Positions 26,870 to 37,007 of a stretch of DNA of 64,000 bases are shown here, one piece after another; position 1 is the first letter of the stretch, and every line of letters begins with the position of its first letter. Location: NCBI RefSeq assembly GCF_024746795.1, contig NZ_CP080524.1:868001-932000 (forward strand), written 5' to 3'. Source of the stretch: Mesorhizobium sp. AR10 (GTDB taxonomy: Bacteria > Pseudomonadota > Alphaproteobacteria > Rhizobiales > Rhizobiaceae). The position numbers were made by a program, and so were the translations under genes. The notes beneath the pieces were generated by a model that was not told the DNA's origin, did no database searches, and worked only from the letters and a program-made list of their open reading frames with translations.

Positions 26870-28375
26870 ATGGCAGGGCTGGAGCGTTTTCTCGCTGACG
26901 AGGCTGCGACGGCAAGGCTCGGCGAAGATCTCGCCATGTCGCTGCGGCCCGGTGACGTGCTTGCCCTCAAAGGCGATCTCGGCGCCGGCAAGTCGACCCT
27001 GGCGCGCGCGCTGATCCGGGCATTGGCCGACGATCCCGGCCTCGACGTGCCGAGCCCGACATTCACGCTGGTGCAGAGCTACGACACGCGTGTCCCGGTC
27101 CATCATTTCGATCTCTACCGGCTGTCTTCGGCTGATGAAATCGACGAGCTGGGCTTCGACGATGCGCTGGCGCAAGGCGCCGCCCTGGTCGAATGGCCGG
27201 AACGGGCAGAGTCCACTCTGCCGAAGACCTCGATCCTGATCGAACTAACTCAAGAGGGCGACGGACGCCTTGCCAGGCTCTCGGGACAAGGCGCGGCCTT
27301 CGAGCGCGTGGCGCGATCGCTGGCGATGCGCGACTTTCTCCACCGGGCTGGCTGGGGCGAAGCGCAGAGACGATATTTTGTCGGCGACGCCTCGGCCCGC
27401 TCCTATGAAATCGTCTCGCTCGCCGGTTTTGCGCCGCGGGTGCTGATGAACTCGCCGCGGCTGGTGCTGGGGCCGCCGGTCCGCGACGGCAAGCCCTATG
27501 CCTTGATCGCCCACACAGCGCAGTCCGTTTCCGCCTTTGTTGCCATCGACCGGACCTTGCTGGCCGGCGGTGTCAGCGTCCCGGAGATCCATGCCGACGA
27601 CCTGGAACAGGGGTTCCTGCTGATCGAGCATCTGGGTTCGGAGGGATTTCTCGACGGGCACGGCGAGCCGGTGGCCGAACGCTTTGCGGCGGCGGCCGAA
27701 CTGCTTGCCATGATGCATGGCAAGACCTGGCCCGACCGGATGGAGGTCGCGCCCGGCGTTCTTCACCACGTGCAGCCTTTCGACCGTGATGCCATGATGA
27801 TCGAAGCCGACCTGCTGGTCGACTGGTATGTGCCGATGCTGACCGGCAGCCCGCCAAGCGATGCCATGCGGGCCGGCTACCACAACGCGTGGAACGCGGT
27901 TCTCGACCGCTTGAAAGGTCACCAAAACACGCTGATGCTGCGCGACTTTCATTCGCCCAACATCATCTGGCGCGGCGACCGTTCCGGCCATGATCGCCTC
28001 GGCGTCGTCGATGTCCAGGACGCGCTGATCGGCCCCGCTGCCTATGATGTCGCGTCGCTGGCCATGGATGCTCGTGTCACCATGTCGCCGGAAATTGAAA
28101 GGCAGACGCTCGACGCCTATATCGCAGCGCGACGCGCGGCCGGCGCCTTCGATGAGGACAAGTTCACCGAGGCCTATGCAATCATGGCAGCACAGCGCAA
28201 TTCGAAGATCCTCGGCATTTTCGTCCGGCTCGAAAAGCGCGACGGCAAGCCCTACTACCTGAAGCACCTGCCGCGTATCCGCGACTATCTCCGGCGGGCA
28301 CTGGCGCACCCGGCCTTGGCAAGCCTGCGGGACTTCTACGTCGCCCATGGCCTGATGGAGGAACGATCGCTGTGA
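26870..28375 (+). CDS. TsaE-AmgK fusion: tRNA t6A ATPase and cell-wall sugar kinase
   Basis: A 501-residue two-domain protein. Residues 1-150 are TsaE, the ATPase of the tRNA threonylcarbamoyladenosine (t6A37) complex, with P-loop GDLGAGKST (35-43) and the PSPTFTLV and FDLYRL segments. Residues ~165-501 are an aminoglycoside-phosphotransferase-fold kinase with the catalytic loop MLRDFHSPNIIW and the metal motif VVDVQDAL. That half resembles AmgK, which phosphorylates N-acetylmuramate/N-acetylglucosamine at the anomeric carbon. The next gene resembles MurU, the following enzyme of that pathway. It starts eight bases after divL and overlaps the MurU-like gene by four. Confidence 0.85.
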   Translation: MAGLERFLADEAATARLGEDLAMSLRPGDVLALKGDLGAGKSTLARALIRALADDPGLDVPSPTFTLVQSYDTRVPVHHFDLYRLSSADEIDELGFDDALAQGAALVEWPERAESTLPKTSILIELTQEGDGRLARLSGQGAAFERVARSLAMRDFLHRAGWGEAQRRYFVGDASARSYEIVSLAGFAPRVLMNSPRLVLGPPVRDGKPYALIAHTAQSVSAFVAIDRTLLAGGVSVPEIHADDLEQGFLLIEHLGSEGFLDGHGEPVAERFAAAAELLAMMHGKTWPDRMEVAPGVLHHVQPFDRDAMMIEADLLVDWYVPMLTGSPPSDAMRAGYHNAWNAVLDRLKGHQNTLMLRDFHSPNIIWRGDRSGHDRLGVVDVQDALIGPAAYDVASLAMDARVTMSPEIERQTLDAYIAARRAAGAFDEDKFTEAYAIMAAQRNSKILGIFVRLEKRDGKPYYLKHLPRIRDYLRRALAHPALASLRDFYVAHGLMEERSL

Positions 28376-29100
28376 CGGCAAGTCCCAAGACCGCAATGGT
28401 GCTGGCCGCCGGGCTTGGAAAGCGCATGCGGCCGATCACCGACACGATCCCAAAGCCGCTGATCAGGATCGCCGGCAAGACGCTGCTCGACTGGAGCCTG
28501 GACAGCCTGGCCGGCGCCGGTGTCAGCAAAGCCATCGTCAACGTTCACTACTTTCCCGAACAGATCGTCGGCCACGTCGCCACACGCCACACCCCGCAGG
28601 TCGTCATTTCCGACGAGAGCGAAATCTTGCTCGATTCCGCCGGCGGCATCGTCAAGGCATTGCCGGAGCTGGGGAACGGCCCCTTCTACATCATCAATGC
28701 CGACACATTCTGGATCGACAGCGGCGTGCCCAACCTTTCCCGCCTCGCCCTTGCATGGGACGCGGCGAAAATGGATATTCTGCTGATGCTCGCGGACCTT
28801 CCATCAGCGACCGGACACAGCGGCGGCACGGATTTCCTGGTGGCGCCGAACGGCGCTCTACGACGTTCAAAAGGTGATCCGGCGGGACTGATCTACGCCG
28901 GCGCTGCCATCGTCCATCCGCGCCTGTTCAAGGATGCCCCGACCGAGCCGCACTCGCTCAACGCCTATTTCGACACGACGATTGCCGCTGGGCGCCTGTT
29001 CGGCATGACGATGCACGGCCGCTGGATCACCGTCGGCACACCCGACGCCATTCCGCTGGCGGAAGCGGCGGTCGCCGGCGCCCTCACTGAGTCACGATGA
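28372..29100 (+). CDS. murU: MurU-like nucleotidyltransferase (MurNAc-1-P uridylyltransferase)
   Basis: A 242-residue sugar-1-phosphate nucleotidyltransferase. The signature is MVLAAGLGKRMRPITD followed by PKPLI. The metal-binding aspartate is in INADTFW. Coupled to the AmgK-like kinase upstream, it would make UDP-MurNAc from MurNAc-1-phosphate in the peptidoglycan-recycling route that bypasses MurA. The GTG start overlaps the preceding stop (GTGA), and its own stop overlaps the addB ATG (ATGA). Specificity is inferred from context. Confidence 0.8.
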   Translation: MTASPKTAMVLAAGLGKRMRPITDTIPKPLIRIAGKTLLDWSLDSLAGAGVSKAIVNVHYFPEQIVGHVATRHTPQVVISDESEILLDSAGGIVKALPELGNGPFYIINADTFWIDSGVPNLSRLALAWDAAKMDILLMLADLPSATGHSGGTDFLVAPNGALRRSKGDPAGLIYAGAAIVHPRLFKDAPTEPHSLNAYFDTTIAAGRLFGMTMHGRWITVGTPDAIPLAEAAVAGALTESR

Positions 29101-32100
29101 GCGGCTCCCGCCGCGTTTTCTCGATCCCGCCCGGAGCGCCGTTTCTGCCGACGCTGGCGCAGGCGCTGCTTGCGGGCCAGTTGGTTCCCGGTTTCCGCTT
29201 CGACGGCGATCCGCTGACGCTGGCCGATGTGACCATCTATGTGCCGACGCGACGCGCCGCGCGCGCTCTGCGCGGCGCTTTCGTGGACAGTATGGGTGGC
29301 CGCTCGGCGATCCTGCCGGTCATCCGCCCGCTCGGCGAATTCGACGAGGACGAGGCTGCTTTCGAGGCCGAAGCATCAGCCGCCATCGACCTTGCACCGC
29401 CGATTGCAGCGATCGAACGCCTGCTGCTGCTGGCGCCGCTGGTGCGTGCCTGGAAACGCAACCTGCCGGCTCATGTCGCGGCAATGTTCGACGAGGAGAT
29501 CGTCGTGCCGGCCTCCGCCGCCGACGCCATCTGGCTGGCGCGGGACCTTGCCCGGCTGATGGACGAGATCGAGACCGAGGATTCAGACTGGACCCGGCTT
29601 GCCGATCTGGTGACCGGAAACCTCGCCGGCTGGTGGCAGGTGACACTCGATTTCCTCGGCATCGTCACCGACAACTGGCCGAAACTTTTGCAGGAGCACG
29701 ACCGCTCCAACCCAGCCGCACATCGCAACGCGCTGATCCGTCTCGAAGCGGCGCGGCTGAAACGCAATCCGCCCGCTGGGCCGGTGATCGCCGCCGGCTC
29801 CACCGGTTCGATCCCGGCCACGGCTGAACTGCTTGCCGTGGTCGCCAGACTGCCCAATGGTGCCGTGGTGCTTCCTGGCCTCGACCGGATGCTCGACGAT
29901 CCATCCTTCGCGGCGATTGCAGCGCCCGGCGCCCGCCCAGCCTTGCTTGGCCATCCGCAATACGGCCTGGCAAAGCTGATCGGCAAGATCGGCGTGCTAC
30001 GCGCCGATGTCGAGGAGATCGTGGAGGCGGCTAGGCCGCTTGCCATCCGCGCGGCTCTTGTCGGCGAAGCGCTGCGGCCGGCCGAAACCACCGAGCTATG
30101 GGTCGAGACACGCATCCGTTTTGCCGCCGCTGACATCGCCGAGGCCTTTGCCGATGTGACGCTGGTGGAGGCCGCCAGCGAACGCGACGAAGCGGTGGCC
30201 ATTGCCGTGGCGCTCAAGACTGCGGTCGAAGAGCCGGGACAGCGGGCAGCGCTGGTTACTGGCGATCGCGCGCTGGCGCGGCGCGTTTCGGCCGAGCTGT
30301 TGCGCTTCGGTGTCGTCGCCGACGATTCCGGCGGCACGCCGCTCGCCAACACGCCGGCGGCCAGCCTGCTCAGGCTGGCGCTTCAGGCCACGTTCCGCCC
30401 CGGTGATCCGGTCGGCCTGCTGTCGCTGCTCAAGCACCCGCTGCTTGCGCTTGGCCTGGAGCGGGCCAGGGTCCGTCATGCGGCTGAGATCGTAGAACTG
30501 GTGGCGCTGCGCGGCGGCACCGGGCGCCCCGATATCGCATCGCTGCCGGCGCTGTTCGAGGCTCGTCTTGCCGGCCTGAGCGGCGACAAGCGCCAGCCTT
30601 TCTGGTTTTCCCGCTTGACCGTTGCAGGCATCGAAGGCGCGCGCGACCTGCTCAGCCGTCTTGCCTATGCGCTGGCACCGCTGACGACCTTTCGCGGTGA
30701 GGAGAATGCCGATCTCGCCATGCTGACGCAGGCCAGCATCGTCGCGCTGGAAAATCTCGGCCGTGGGGCGGACGGGAGCCTAAGTGAACTCTATGCCGGC
30801 GACGCCGGTGAAAAGCTTGCCGAGCTGCTGCGCGGGCTGGTCGCCGTATCAGCTTCCTTTGCCTTCGCGGCGGACGAATGGCCGGATGTGATGGACGCGC
30901 TGATCGCGCCAGAAACGGTCAAGCCGGCGCAAGGCACCGACCGCAACATCGCCATCTGGGGCGCGCTGGAAGCCCGGCTGCAGAGCGTCGACACGCTGGT
31001 GATCGGCGGGCTCAATGAAGGCGTGTGGCCGCGCAAGCCGGAGAGCGATCGCTTCATGTCGCGGCTGATGAAGACCGGCATCGATCTTGAACCGCCGGAA
31101 CGACGTATCGGCCTTGCCGCCCATGATTTCCAGATGGCAATGGGCGCGAAGAAGGTGGTGCTGGCCCGCTCCGCCCGCGCCGGTGACGCGCCGGCGGTGC
31201 CGTCGCGCTGGCTGCAGCGCATCCTTACCTTCACCGGCAAGGAGCACGCGGCCGTGCTTCGCCGGCGCGGCGACGAATTGCTGGCCTGGGCGCGCGCGCT
31301 CGATGCCGGTGAGCGGGAAGATTTCGCGCCAAGGCCGCAGCCGAAGCCGCCACTCAATGTGCGGCCGCAGCATTTCTCGGTTACCGAGATCGAGACGCTG
31401 CGCCGCGACCCCTACGCGGTATACGCCAGGAGGATTCTTGGCCTGATGCCGCTCGATCCGGTTATCCGCGATCCGGGTGCCGTCGAGCGCGGCACGCTGT
31501 TTCACGCCATCCTGCACCTCTTCTCACGGCGCGTGGCCGACCCGCGCGCGCCTGAGGCGCTGGAGGGTCTCATCGCCGCAGGCCGGGCCTGCTTTGCCGA
31601 GGCGGCCCTTCCCACCGATGTCGAGGCCGTGTGGTGGCCGCGCTTCGAAAAACTGGCCGCCAGCATCATCGAGTGGGAGCGCGGCCGCGCCGCCGCCGTG
31701 GCAAGGCGGCATGCCGAGGAACGCGCCGAGAAAACCGTCGTCGGTCAATCCGGCGTGACGATGTCCGGCTATGCCGATCGCGTCGACCTGCTGGCCGGCG
31801 GCATGGCCGACATTCTGGACTACAAGACCGGCTCCTCACCGTCCAAGGCACAAGCGCATACGCTGCTGGCGCCGCAGCTGGCGCTGGAGGGCGCGCTGCT
31901 CAGGCGCGGCGCGTTCAAGGGGCTGGGCGCGCGCGAACCGTCGCAACTGGCCTTCATCAGGCTGAAGCCGAATGGCGAGGTGTTCGAAGAATCGATCCTC
32001 GAATACAACCGCAAGCCGCGAACCGCCACCGATCTCGCCGAAGAGGCCTGGGCGCGGCTGGAACAGCTGCTGATCCACTATGCCGATCCGACGACCGGCT

Positions 32101-32219
32101 ATTTGTCGCGGGCGCTGCCGTTCCGCGAGGGCGAGACCGATGGCGACTACGACCATCTCGCCCGCGTGCTCGAATGGTCTGCCGGCGGCGACACCAGTGA
32201 CGAGGGAGGGGAGGCGTGA
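29097..32219 (+). CDS. addB: Double-strand break repair protein AddB
   Basis: A 1040-residue subunit of the AddAB helicase-nuclease, which processes double-strand ends for RecA-dependent repair. The N-terminal part resembles an inactivated helicase. The C-terminal RecB-type nuclease shows GYADRVDLL and ILDYKTGSSPS (the D-x-K catalytic centre near residue 905). Only one cysteine is present in the whole protein, so the iron-sulfur cluster of firmicute AddB is absent. It overlaps the MurU-like gene and addA by four bases each. Confidence 0.95.
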   Translation: MSGSRRVFSIPPGAPFLPTLAQALLAGQLVPGFRFDGDPLTLADVTIYVPTRRAARALRGAFVDSMGGRSAILPVIRPLGEFDEDEAAFEAEASAAIDLAPPIAAIERLLLLAPLVRAWKRNLPAHVAAMFDEEIVVPASAADAIWLARDLARLMDEIETEDSDWTRLADLVTGNLAGWWQVTLDFLGIVTDNWPKLLQEHDRSNPAAHRNALIRLEAARLKRNPPAGPVIAAGSTGSIPATAELLAVVARLPNGAVVLPGLDRMLDDPSFAAIAAPGARPALLGHPQYGLAKLIGKIGVLRADVEEIVEAARPLAIRAALVGEALRPAETTELWVETRIRFAAADIAEAFADVTLVEAASERDEAVAIAVALKTAVEEPGQRAALVTGDRALARRVSAELLRFGVVADDSGGTPLANTPAASLLRLALQATFRPGDPVGLLSLLKHPLLALGLERARVRHAAEIVELVALRGGTGRPDIASLPALFEARLAGLSGDKRQPFWFSRLTVAGIEGARDLLSRLAYALAPLTTFRGEENADLAMLTQASIVALENLGRGADGSLSELYAGDAGEKLAELLRGLVAVSASFAFAADEWPDVMDALIAPETVKPAQGTDRNIAIWGALEARLQSVDTLVIGGLNEGVWPRKPESDRFMSRLMKTGIDLEPPERRIGLAAHDFQMAMGAKKVVLARSARAGDAPAVPSRWLQRILTFTGKEHAAVLRRRGDELLAWARALDAGEREDFAPRPQPKPPLNVRPQHFSVTEIETLRRDPYAVYARRILGLMPLDPVIRDPGAVERGTLFHAILHLFSRRVADPRAPEALEGLIAAGRACFAEAALPTDVEAVWWPRFEKLAASIIEWERGRAAAVARRHAEERAEKTVVGQSGVTMSGYADRVDLLAGGMADILDYKTGSSPSKAQAHTLLAPQLALEGALLRRGAFKGLGAREPSQLAFIRLKPNGEVFEESILEYNRKPRTATDLAEEAWARLEQLLIHYADPTTGYLSRALPFREGETDGDYDHLARVLEWSAGGDTSDEGGEA

Positions 32220-35200
32220 AGAAGGCCTATCCCATCCCCACCGAGACCGCAGCCAGCCAGGCGCGTGCCTCCGACCCGTTGAATTCGGCCTGGGTGTCGG
32301 CCAATGCCGGATCGGGCAAGACCCATGTGCTGGCCCAGCGCGTCATCCGGCTTTTGCTGCGCGGCACCGACCCGTCGAAAATCCTGTGCCTGACCTATAC
32401 GCGCGCCGCCGCCGCCAACATGTCGAACCGGGTGTTTTCGACATTGTCGGAATGGACGGCGCTGGGCGACGCGGAACTGGTGACCAGGATAGAGGCGCTG
32501 GACAATCGCCGGCCCGATCGCGACACCATGCGCCGGGCGCGGCGCTTGTTCGCCGAAGCGCTGGAAACGCCGGGCGGGCTGAAGATCCAGACCATCCACG
32601 CCTTCTGCGAATCGGTGCTGCATCAGTTTCCGCTGGAAGCCAACATCCCCGCCCATTTCGAGATGCTCGATCCGCAGATGGAGGCGTCGCTGTTCGCCAG
32701 CGCCTGCCGCGACATGATTTCGGGCACCGCGGCCGGCGACATGGAGTTGGCCGAGGCCTTCGCCACCGTTTTGGAACGCAGCGGCGAGGCCGGGCTCGAC
32801 GCACTGCTGGCCGAGATCGTGCGCAAGCGTGACGGTTTGCGTGCCTTTATCAATGTTGCCGGCCGCGACCGCTTTCAAGCGCTGTTCGACGAATTCCAGT
32901 TCAGGGCCGGGCAGACTGCTGAAAACATAGCGGCGTCCGTCTGGCCGTTGCCGGGCTTCCTGCCGGATTATTTTGCCGGCTTCGCCCGCGCCGCCGAGGA
33001 TGCCGATGCCCGCACCGTGCTCAACAACATCCTGCCCTATGCAAGGTTAGCCTTCGCGGAGGGTGATCCGGTGCGCAGGCTTGGTCTGCTTTGCCGGGCT
33101 TTTCTCAAGGCGGATGGCGACCCTTACGATCCGGCAAAGGCCTTCAAGAAGGCGTTGCTCGACCGGCTGCCCGAGCTGCCGGATCGCTATCTCTCGACGG
33201 TCAGAGCCATTCTCGACATCTCCGACCGGCTGGCGCTGTTCAGGATGCTGGAGGGCACGCGCGCGGCGCTGACCATCGCCGACTGGCTGATCGCCCGCTA
33301 CGAGGCGCTGAAGCGCGGCCGCGGCTTCCTCGATTTCAACGACCTCATCACCCGCACGGTCAACCTTTTGGCGCGGCCCGATGCCGGCCCCTGGGTGCAA
33401 TATAAGCTCGACCAGGGCATCGACCACATCCTGCTCGACGAGGCGCAGGACACCAGCCCCGACCAATGGGTGGTGGTGAAGCGGTTGGCGGAAGAGTTCT
33501 TTGCCGGGCACGGCGCCCGCGACCGCGTCCACCGCACGGTGTTTGCCGTCGGCGACGAGAAGCAGTCGATCTATTCCTTTCAAGGCGCTGCGCCGGACTC
33601 GTTCGCCGACAGCCGACTTTTGTTTGCCGGACGCGTGCGCGACGCCAACGCTGCGTTCGCCGATCTCAAGCTGACCTGGTCGTTCCGCTCGACCGACGAC
33701 GTCCTTGCCGCCGTCGACCGCGTCTTCGCCGAGCCGGGCGTACGGCGTGGCATCAGCCATGATCCAGATCCGCTGGACCACAAGGCGATCCGCACCGATG
33801 CGCCGGGCTATGTCGAGGTGTGGCCGTCGATCGGTGCCGACATTGTCGACGAGCCTGACGACTGGACGCAGGCCATCGACCACGCCCATGCACCAGCGGT
33901 GCGCGTTGCCGAAAACGTCGCGGCAACCATTGCCGGCTGGATCGGTAGCGGCGAAATCATCGAAGGCCGCGGGACGAAACTGCGGCCCGGCGATGTGCTG
34001 GTGCTGGTGCGCAAGCGCGACCGCTTTGTCCACGCGCTGACGCGCGCATTGAAGCGCCGCGACATTCCTGTCGCCGGCGCCGACCGGCTCAGCCTGCCCG
34101 GCCATATCGCGGTGAAGGACCTGATCGCGCTCGGCCATTTTCTCATCCAGCCACAGGACGATCTGTCGCTTGCCGCCGTGCTGCGCAGCCCGATCTTCGA
34201 TGTTGCGGAAGAGATGCTTTTCACGCTGGCAGGCGAGAGGCCGTCTGGCCTTTCGCTGATAGCTTCGCTGCGTCAACACGCCGGCGACAGTGCCGCGCTG
34301 ACTTCTGTCGTCACCCGGCTCGACTCATGGTCGAACGAAGCGGCGTTCAAGCCGGTGTTTGAATTCTACGCCGGCGTCCTGGCGCGTGACGGATTGCGCA
34401 AGAAGATGATCGCGCGGCTGGGACCGGAAGCCGGAGATATTCTCGACGAATTCCTGAGCTTCTGCCTGGCCGAGGAGCGGACTGGCCTGCCGGGGCTGGA
34501 ATCCTTCCTGTCGACGCTGGAGAACACCGGCCCCGAGATCAAGCGCGAAATGGACCAGACCCGCGACGAGGTCCGCGTCATGACCGTGCACGCCGCCAAG
34601 GGCCTGGAAGCGCCAGTGGTGTTCCTGGTCGATGGCGGTTCGGCGCCGTTCAGCGACCAGCATCTGCCGCGGCTGATGCCGTTCGAAGGCTCAGGTCAAC
34701 ATTGGGACGGCAAGGGCTATCTCTGGCGCGCCGCCAGCGACGTTGCCAACGGCTTTTCGCGGGCTGCCGCTGCTCGGGCGCGGGATCTCGCCGACGACGA
34801 ATACCGCCGGCTGCTCTATGTCGGCATGACGCGGGCCGAGGACCGGCTGATCGTCTGCGGCTACCATGGCAAGCGGGCGCCCAGCACCGGCACCTGGCAT
34901 TCTATCGTCAGCCGGGCGCTGGTCGGCGCGCCTGAAAGCGAGGAGCGCCAGCACCCCGCGATCGGCGAAGCTGTGCATCGGTTTCACGTGACAAAGCTGC
35001 TGCCGATGACGCCCGTAGCCGTCGAAGAGGCGCGACAAGCGCGCCAGTTCGGGCTCTTGCCAGCCACCCTGTTCCGGCCGCTGCCGCCTTACGAGGATCT
35101 GCCACGACCGCTGTCGCCGTCCGGCGCCTCGGCGCTAATCGATGAAGGCAAGGAGGCCGTGGTCGATACACGCTCGCCGGTGCTGGATAGCGAGGCGGAG

Positions 35201-35728
35201 CCTGGCTTTGCGGTGATGCGCGGGCTGGCGCTCCATAGGCTTCTGCAGATGCTGCCCGGTATTGCTGAAAGCGAACGCCGGGCGGCGGCGGAACGCTATC
35301 TTATCCGCGCGGGCGCAGAGTGGCCTTATGCCGAGCGCGACAGGGCGCTGGCCTCGGTGACGGCGATCCTCGCCGACAGCCGCTTCGATCAGCTGTTTGG
35401 GTCAATGTCGCGGGCGGAAGTCGCCGTTATGGGCAGCCTGGAGGTGAAGGGCAAAATGCGCTCGATCTCCGGCAAGATCGACCGGCTGGCGGTGACGCCC
35501 GACAGCGTTTCGATCGTCGACTACAAGACCAACCGGCCGGCGCCGATGACGATTGCCGAGGTTCCGCCAGCCTATGTCCTGCAACTTGCCCTCTATCGAG
35601 CGTTGCTGCAGCCGCTTTACCCCGGCCGCGAGGTCTCGGCTGCGCTGCTGTTTACCGAAGCGCCGCGGCTGATCGAGCTGCCGCCAGTGGCCATGGATGA
35701 CGCCCTTGCCCGACTCACGGGAGCGTGA
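32216..35728 (+). CDS. addA: Double-strand break repair helicase-nuclease AddA
   Basis: A 1170-residue UvrD-family helicase fused to a C-terminal RecB-type nuclease. Walker A is NAGSGKTHVL (residues ~30-39), with CLTYTRAAA after it. The DExx-box is LLDEAQDTSP, helicase motif VI is YVGMTRAEDRLI, and the nuclease centre is SGKIDRL with IVDYKTNRPAP. It acts with AddB at DNA ends. The GTG start overlaps the addB stop (GTGA). trxA follows after 76 bases. Confidence 0.96.
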   Translation: MKKAYPIPTETAASQARASDPLNSAWVSANAGSGKTHVLAQRVIRLLLRGTDPSKILCLTYTRAAAANMSNRVFSTLSEWTALGDAELVTRIEALDNRRPDRDTMRRARRLFAEALETPGGLKIQTIHAFCESVLHQFPLEANIPAHFEMLDPQMEASLFASACRDMISGTAAGDMELAEAFATVLERSGEAGLDALLAEIVRKRDGLRAFINVAGRDRFQALFDEFQFRAGQTAENIAASVWPLPGFLPDYFAGFARAAEDADARTVLNNILPYARLAFAEGDPVRRLGLLCRAFLKADGDPYDPAKAFKKALLDRLPELPDRYLSTVRAILDISDRLALFRMLEGTRAALTIADWLIARYEALKRGRGFLDFNDLITRTVNLLARPDAGPWVQYKLDQGIDHILLDEAQDTSPDQWVVVKRLAEEFFAGHGARDRVHRTVFAVGDEKQSIYSFQGAAPDSFADSRLLFAGRVRDANAAFADLKLTWSFRSTDDVLAAVDRVFAEPGVRRGISHDPDPLDHKAIRTDAPGYVEVWPSIGADIVDEPDDWTQAIDHAHAPAVRVAENVAATIAGWIGSGEIIEGRGTKLRPGDVLVLVRKRDRFVHALTRALKRRDIPVAGADRLSLPGHIAVKDLIALGHFLIQPQDDLSLAAVLRSPIFDVAEEMLFTLAGERPSGLSLIASLRQHAGDSAALTSVVTRLDSWSNEAAFKPVFEFYAGVLARDGLRKKMIARLGPEAGDILDEFLSFCLAEERTGLPGLESFLSTLENTGPEIKREMDQTRDEVRVMTVHAAKGLEAPVVFLVDGGSAPFSDQHLPRLMPFEGSGQHWDGKGYLWRAASDVANGFSRAAAARARDLADDEYRRLLYVGMTRAEDRLIVCGYHGKRAPSTGTWHSIVSRALVGAPESEERQHPAIGEAVHRFHVTKLLPMTPVAVEEARQARQFGLLPATLFRPLPPYEDLPRPLSPSGASALIDEGKEAVVDTRSPVLDSEAEPGFAVMRGLALHRLLQMLPGIAESERRAAAERYLIRAGAEWPYAERDRALASVTAILADSRFDQLFGSMSRAEVAVMGSLEVKGKMRSISGKIDRLAVTPDSVSIVDYKTNRPAPMTIAEVPPAYVLQLALYRALLQPLYPGREVSAALLFTEAPRLIELPPVAMDDALARLTGA

Positions 35729-35804
35729 CACAACACCTGCTTGAAGAAGGGCGCTATCACCACCACATTTGGTGGGACAAAAACTTTCGAAAGGATTTTT
35801 CCGC

Positions 35805-36128
35805 ATGACCACCGTCAAGGTCGACAAGAGCAATTTTCAGACCGATGTGCTGGACGCCAACGTACCGGTCGTCGTCGATTTCTGGGCGGAATGGTGCGGC
35901 CCCTGTAAGATGATCGCGCCGGCGCTCGAAGACATCGCCACCGAGCTCGGCGCCAAGGTGAAGATCGCCAAGCTCAACATCGACGAGAATCCCGAGCTTG
36001 CCGCACAGTACGGCGTGCGCTCGATCCCGACGCTGATGATCTTCAAGGGCGGCGAAATGGCCGACATGAAGGTGGGTGCAGCGCCCAAAACCGCGCTGTC
36101 GCACTGGATCAATGGCAGCCTCGCCTGA
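35805..36128 (+). CDS. trxA: Thioredoxin
   Basis: A 107-residue thioredoxin with the WCGPCK redox motif and the cis-proline segment SIPTLMIF. It reduces disulfides of cytosolic proteins such as ribonucleotide reductase. The ATG at 35805 has AAGGA nine bases upstream. It lies downstream of addA and ends at a strong terminator. Confidence 0.97.
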   Translation: MTTVKVDKSNFQTDVLDANVPVVVDFWAEWCGPCKMIAPALEDIATELGAKVKIAKLNIDENPELAAQYGVRSIPTLMIFKGGEMADMKVGAAPKTALSHWINGSLA

Positions 36129-36152
36129 GCAGACCGACATTTCCGACAAAAG

Positions 36153-36175
36153 CCCGGCCAATGGCCGGGTTTTTT
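36153..36175 (+). terminator. Rho-independent terminator of trxA
   Basis: CCCGGCC (36153-36159) pairs with GGCCGGG (36163-36169) around an AAT loop, followed by six Ts. It lies 25 bases past the trxA stop. Confidence 0.93.
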
Positions 36176-36255
36176 GTTGGCGTCATCGCTGAGCGGCTCT
36201 GGCCCTCGCGCCGACCGGCTCCATGTCCTCTGTTTTGGCAAACAGGAGAAACGAC

Positions 36256-36537
36256 ATGACCGGATCCGCCAAGGCCACCGTCTTCATCGACAATGACCGC
36301 GTCATCGTCACCGAATACCGCTTCGCGCCGGGCGAAAACACCGGCTGGCACCGCCATGGCCACGACTATGTCGTCGTGCCGCTGATGGACGGCAAGGTGA
36401 AGCTCCTGACCAAGGACGGCGAATCCTTTGCCGAGATGAAGAAGGGTGCGCCCTATTTTCGCAAGGAAGGTGTCGAACACGACGTCATCAACGCCAATGA
36501 GGGCGAATACGCCTTCATCGAGATCGAGCTGAAATAA
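36256..36537 (+). CDS. Small cupin-domain protein
   Basis: A 93-residue single-domain cupin. The metal-binding motif is visible as GENTGWHRHGHDYVVVPLMDG, with the second cupin motif FRKEGVEHDVIN. Such proteins bind a small ligand or a metal in a beta-barrel; no specific substrate can be named. The ATG at 36256 has AGGAG seven bases upstream. It is a single gene after the trxA terminator and convergent with the VOC gene. Confidence 0.8.
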   Translation: MTGSAKATVFIDNDRVIVTEYRFAPGENTGWHRHGHDYVVVPLMDGKVKLLTKDGESFAEMKKGAPYFRKEGVEHDVINANEGEYAFIEIELK

Positions 36538-36587
36538 TCCGCCAGGTCGCATCAGGGCAGGCGCTGCCGCCCCGTGACAAGGCGCGA

Positions 36588-37007
36588 TCACCAATCGGCG
36601 ATACGGTCGCCGCCGGCGAATTGCGCGCTTTTTTCGGTATATTCGAACAGCTCTATCTTCACGTCGTTGGGATCGCGAATCCAGGCCTGCCAGGTATCGT
36701 CGCAGGCGTGTTTCTTTGACGTGACGTCGACGCCCTTCGACCTGATGTGGGCGATCGCTGCGTTGATGTTTTCCACTTCAAGGCAGAGATGGTTGATCTG
36801 GTTTAGCTCGCTATGGCTCGTGCCGTCCTTCTGAAACACCTCGACATGGCTGCGTCCGCCGCAATTGAGGTAGAAACCGAAAATCTTGCCGTCGCGCAAG
36901 AAATTGAATTGGGTGTCCATGCTAAGGACGTCCCGATAGAAGCTTCGCGTCACTTCCAAATCATGCGCGAAAATGCAGACGTGAGCGAGCTGCTTTACCT
37001 TGATCAT
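36588..37007 (-). CDS. VOC-family (glyoxalase/dioxygenase) protein
   Basis: A 139-residue vicinal-oxygen-chelate protein. It starts VKQLAHVCIFAHDLEVTRSFY, with a metal-ligand histidine and the usual first beta-alpha unit. The second half shows INHLCLEVENI and DPNDVKIELFEY, whose histidine and final glutamate complete a metal site. The substrate is unknown. Its start overlaps the folC stop by four bases, so it is the last gene of the trp-accD-folC cluster. Confidence 0.8.
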   Translation of the reverse strand: MIKVKQLAHVCIFAHDLEVTRSFYRDVLSMDTQFNFLRDGKIFGFYLNCGGRSHVEVFQKDGTSHSELNQINHLCLEVENINAAIAHIRSKGVDVTSKKHACDDTWQAWIRDPNDVKIELFEYTEKSAQFAGGDRIADW

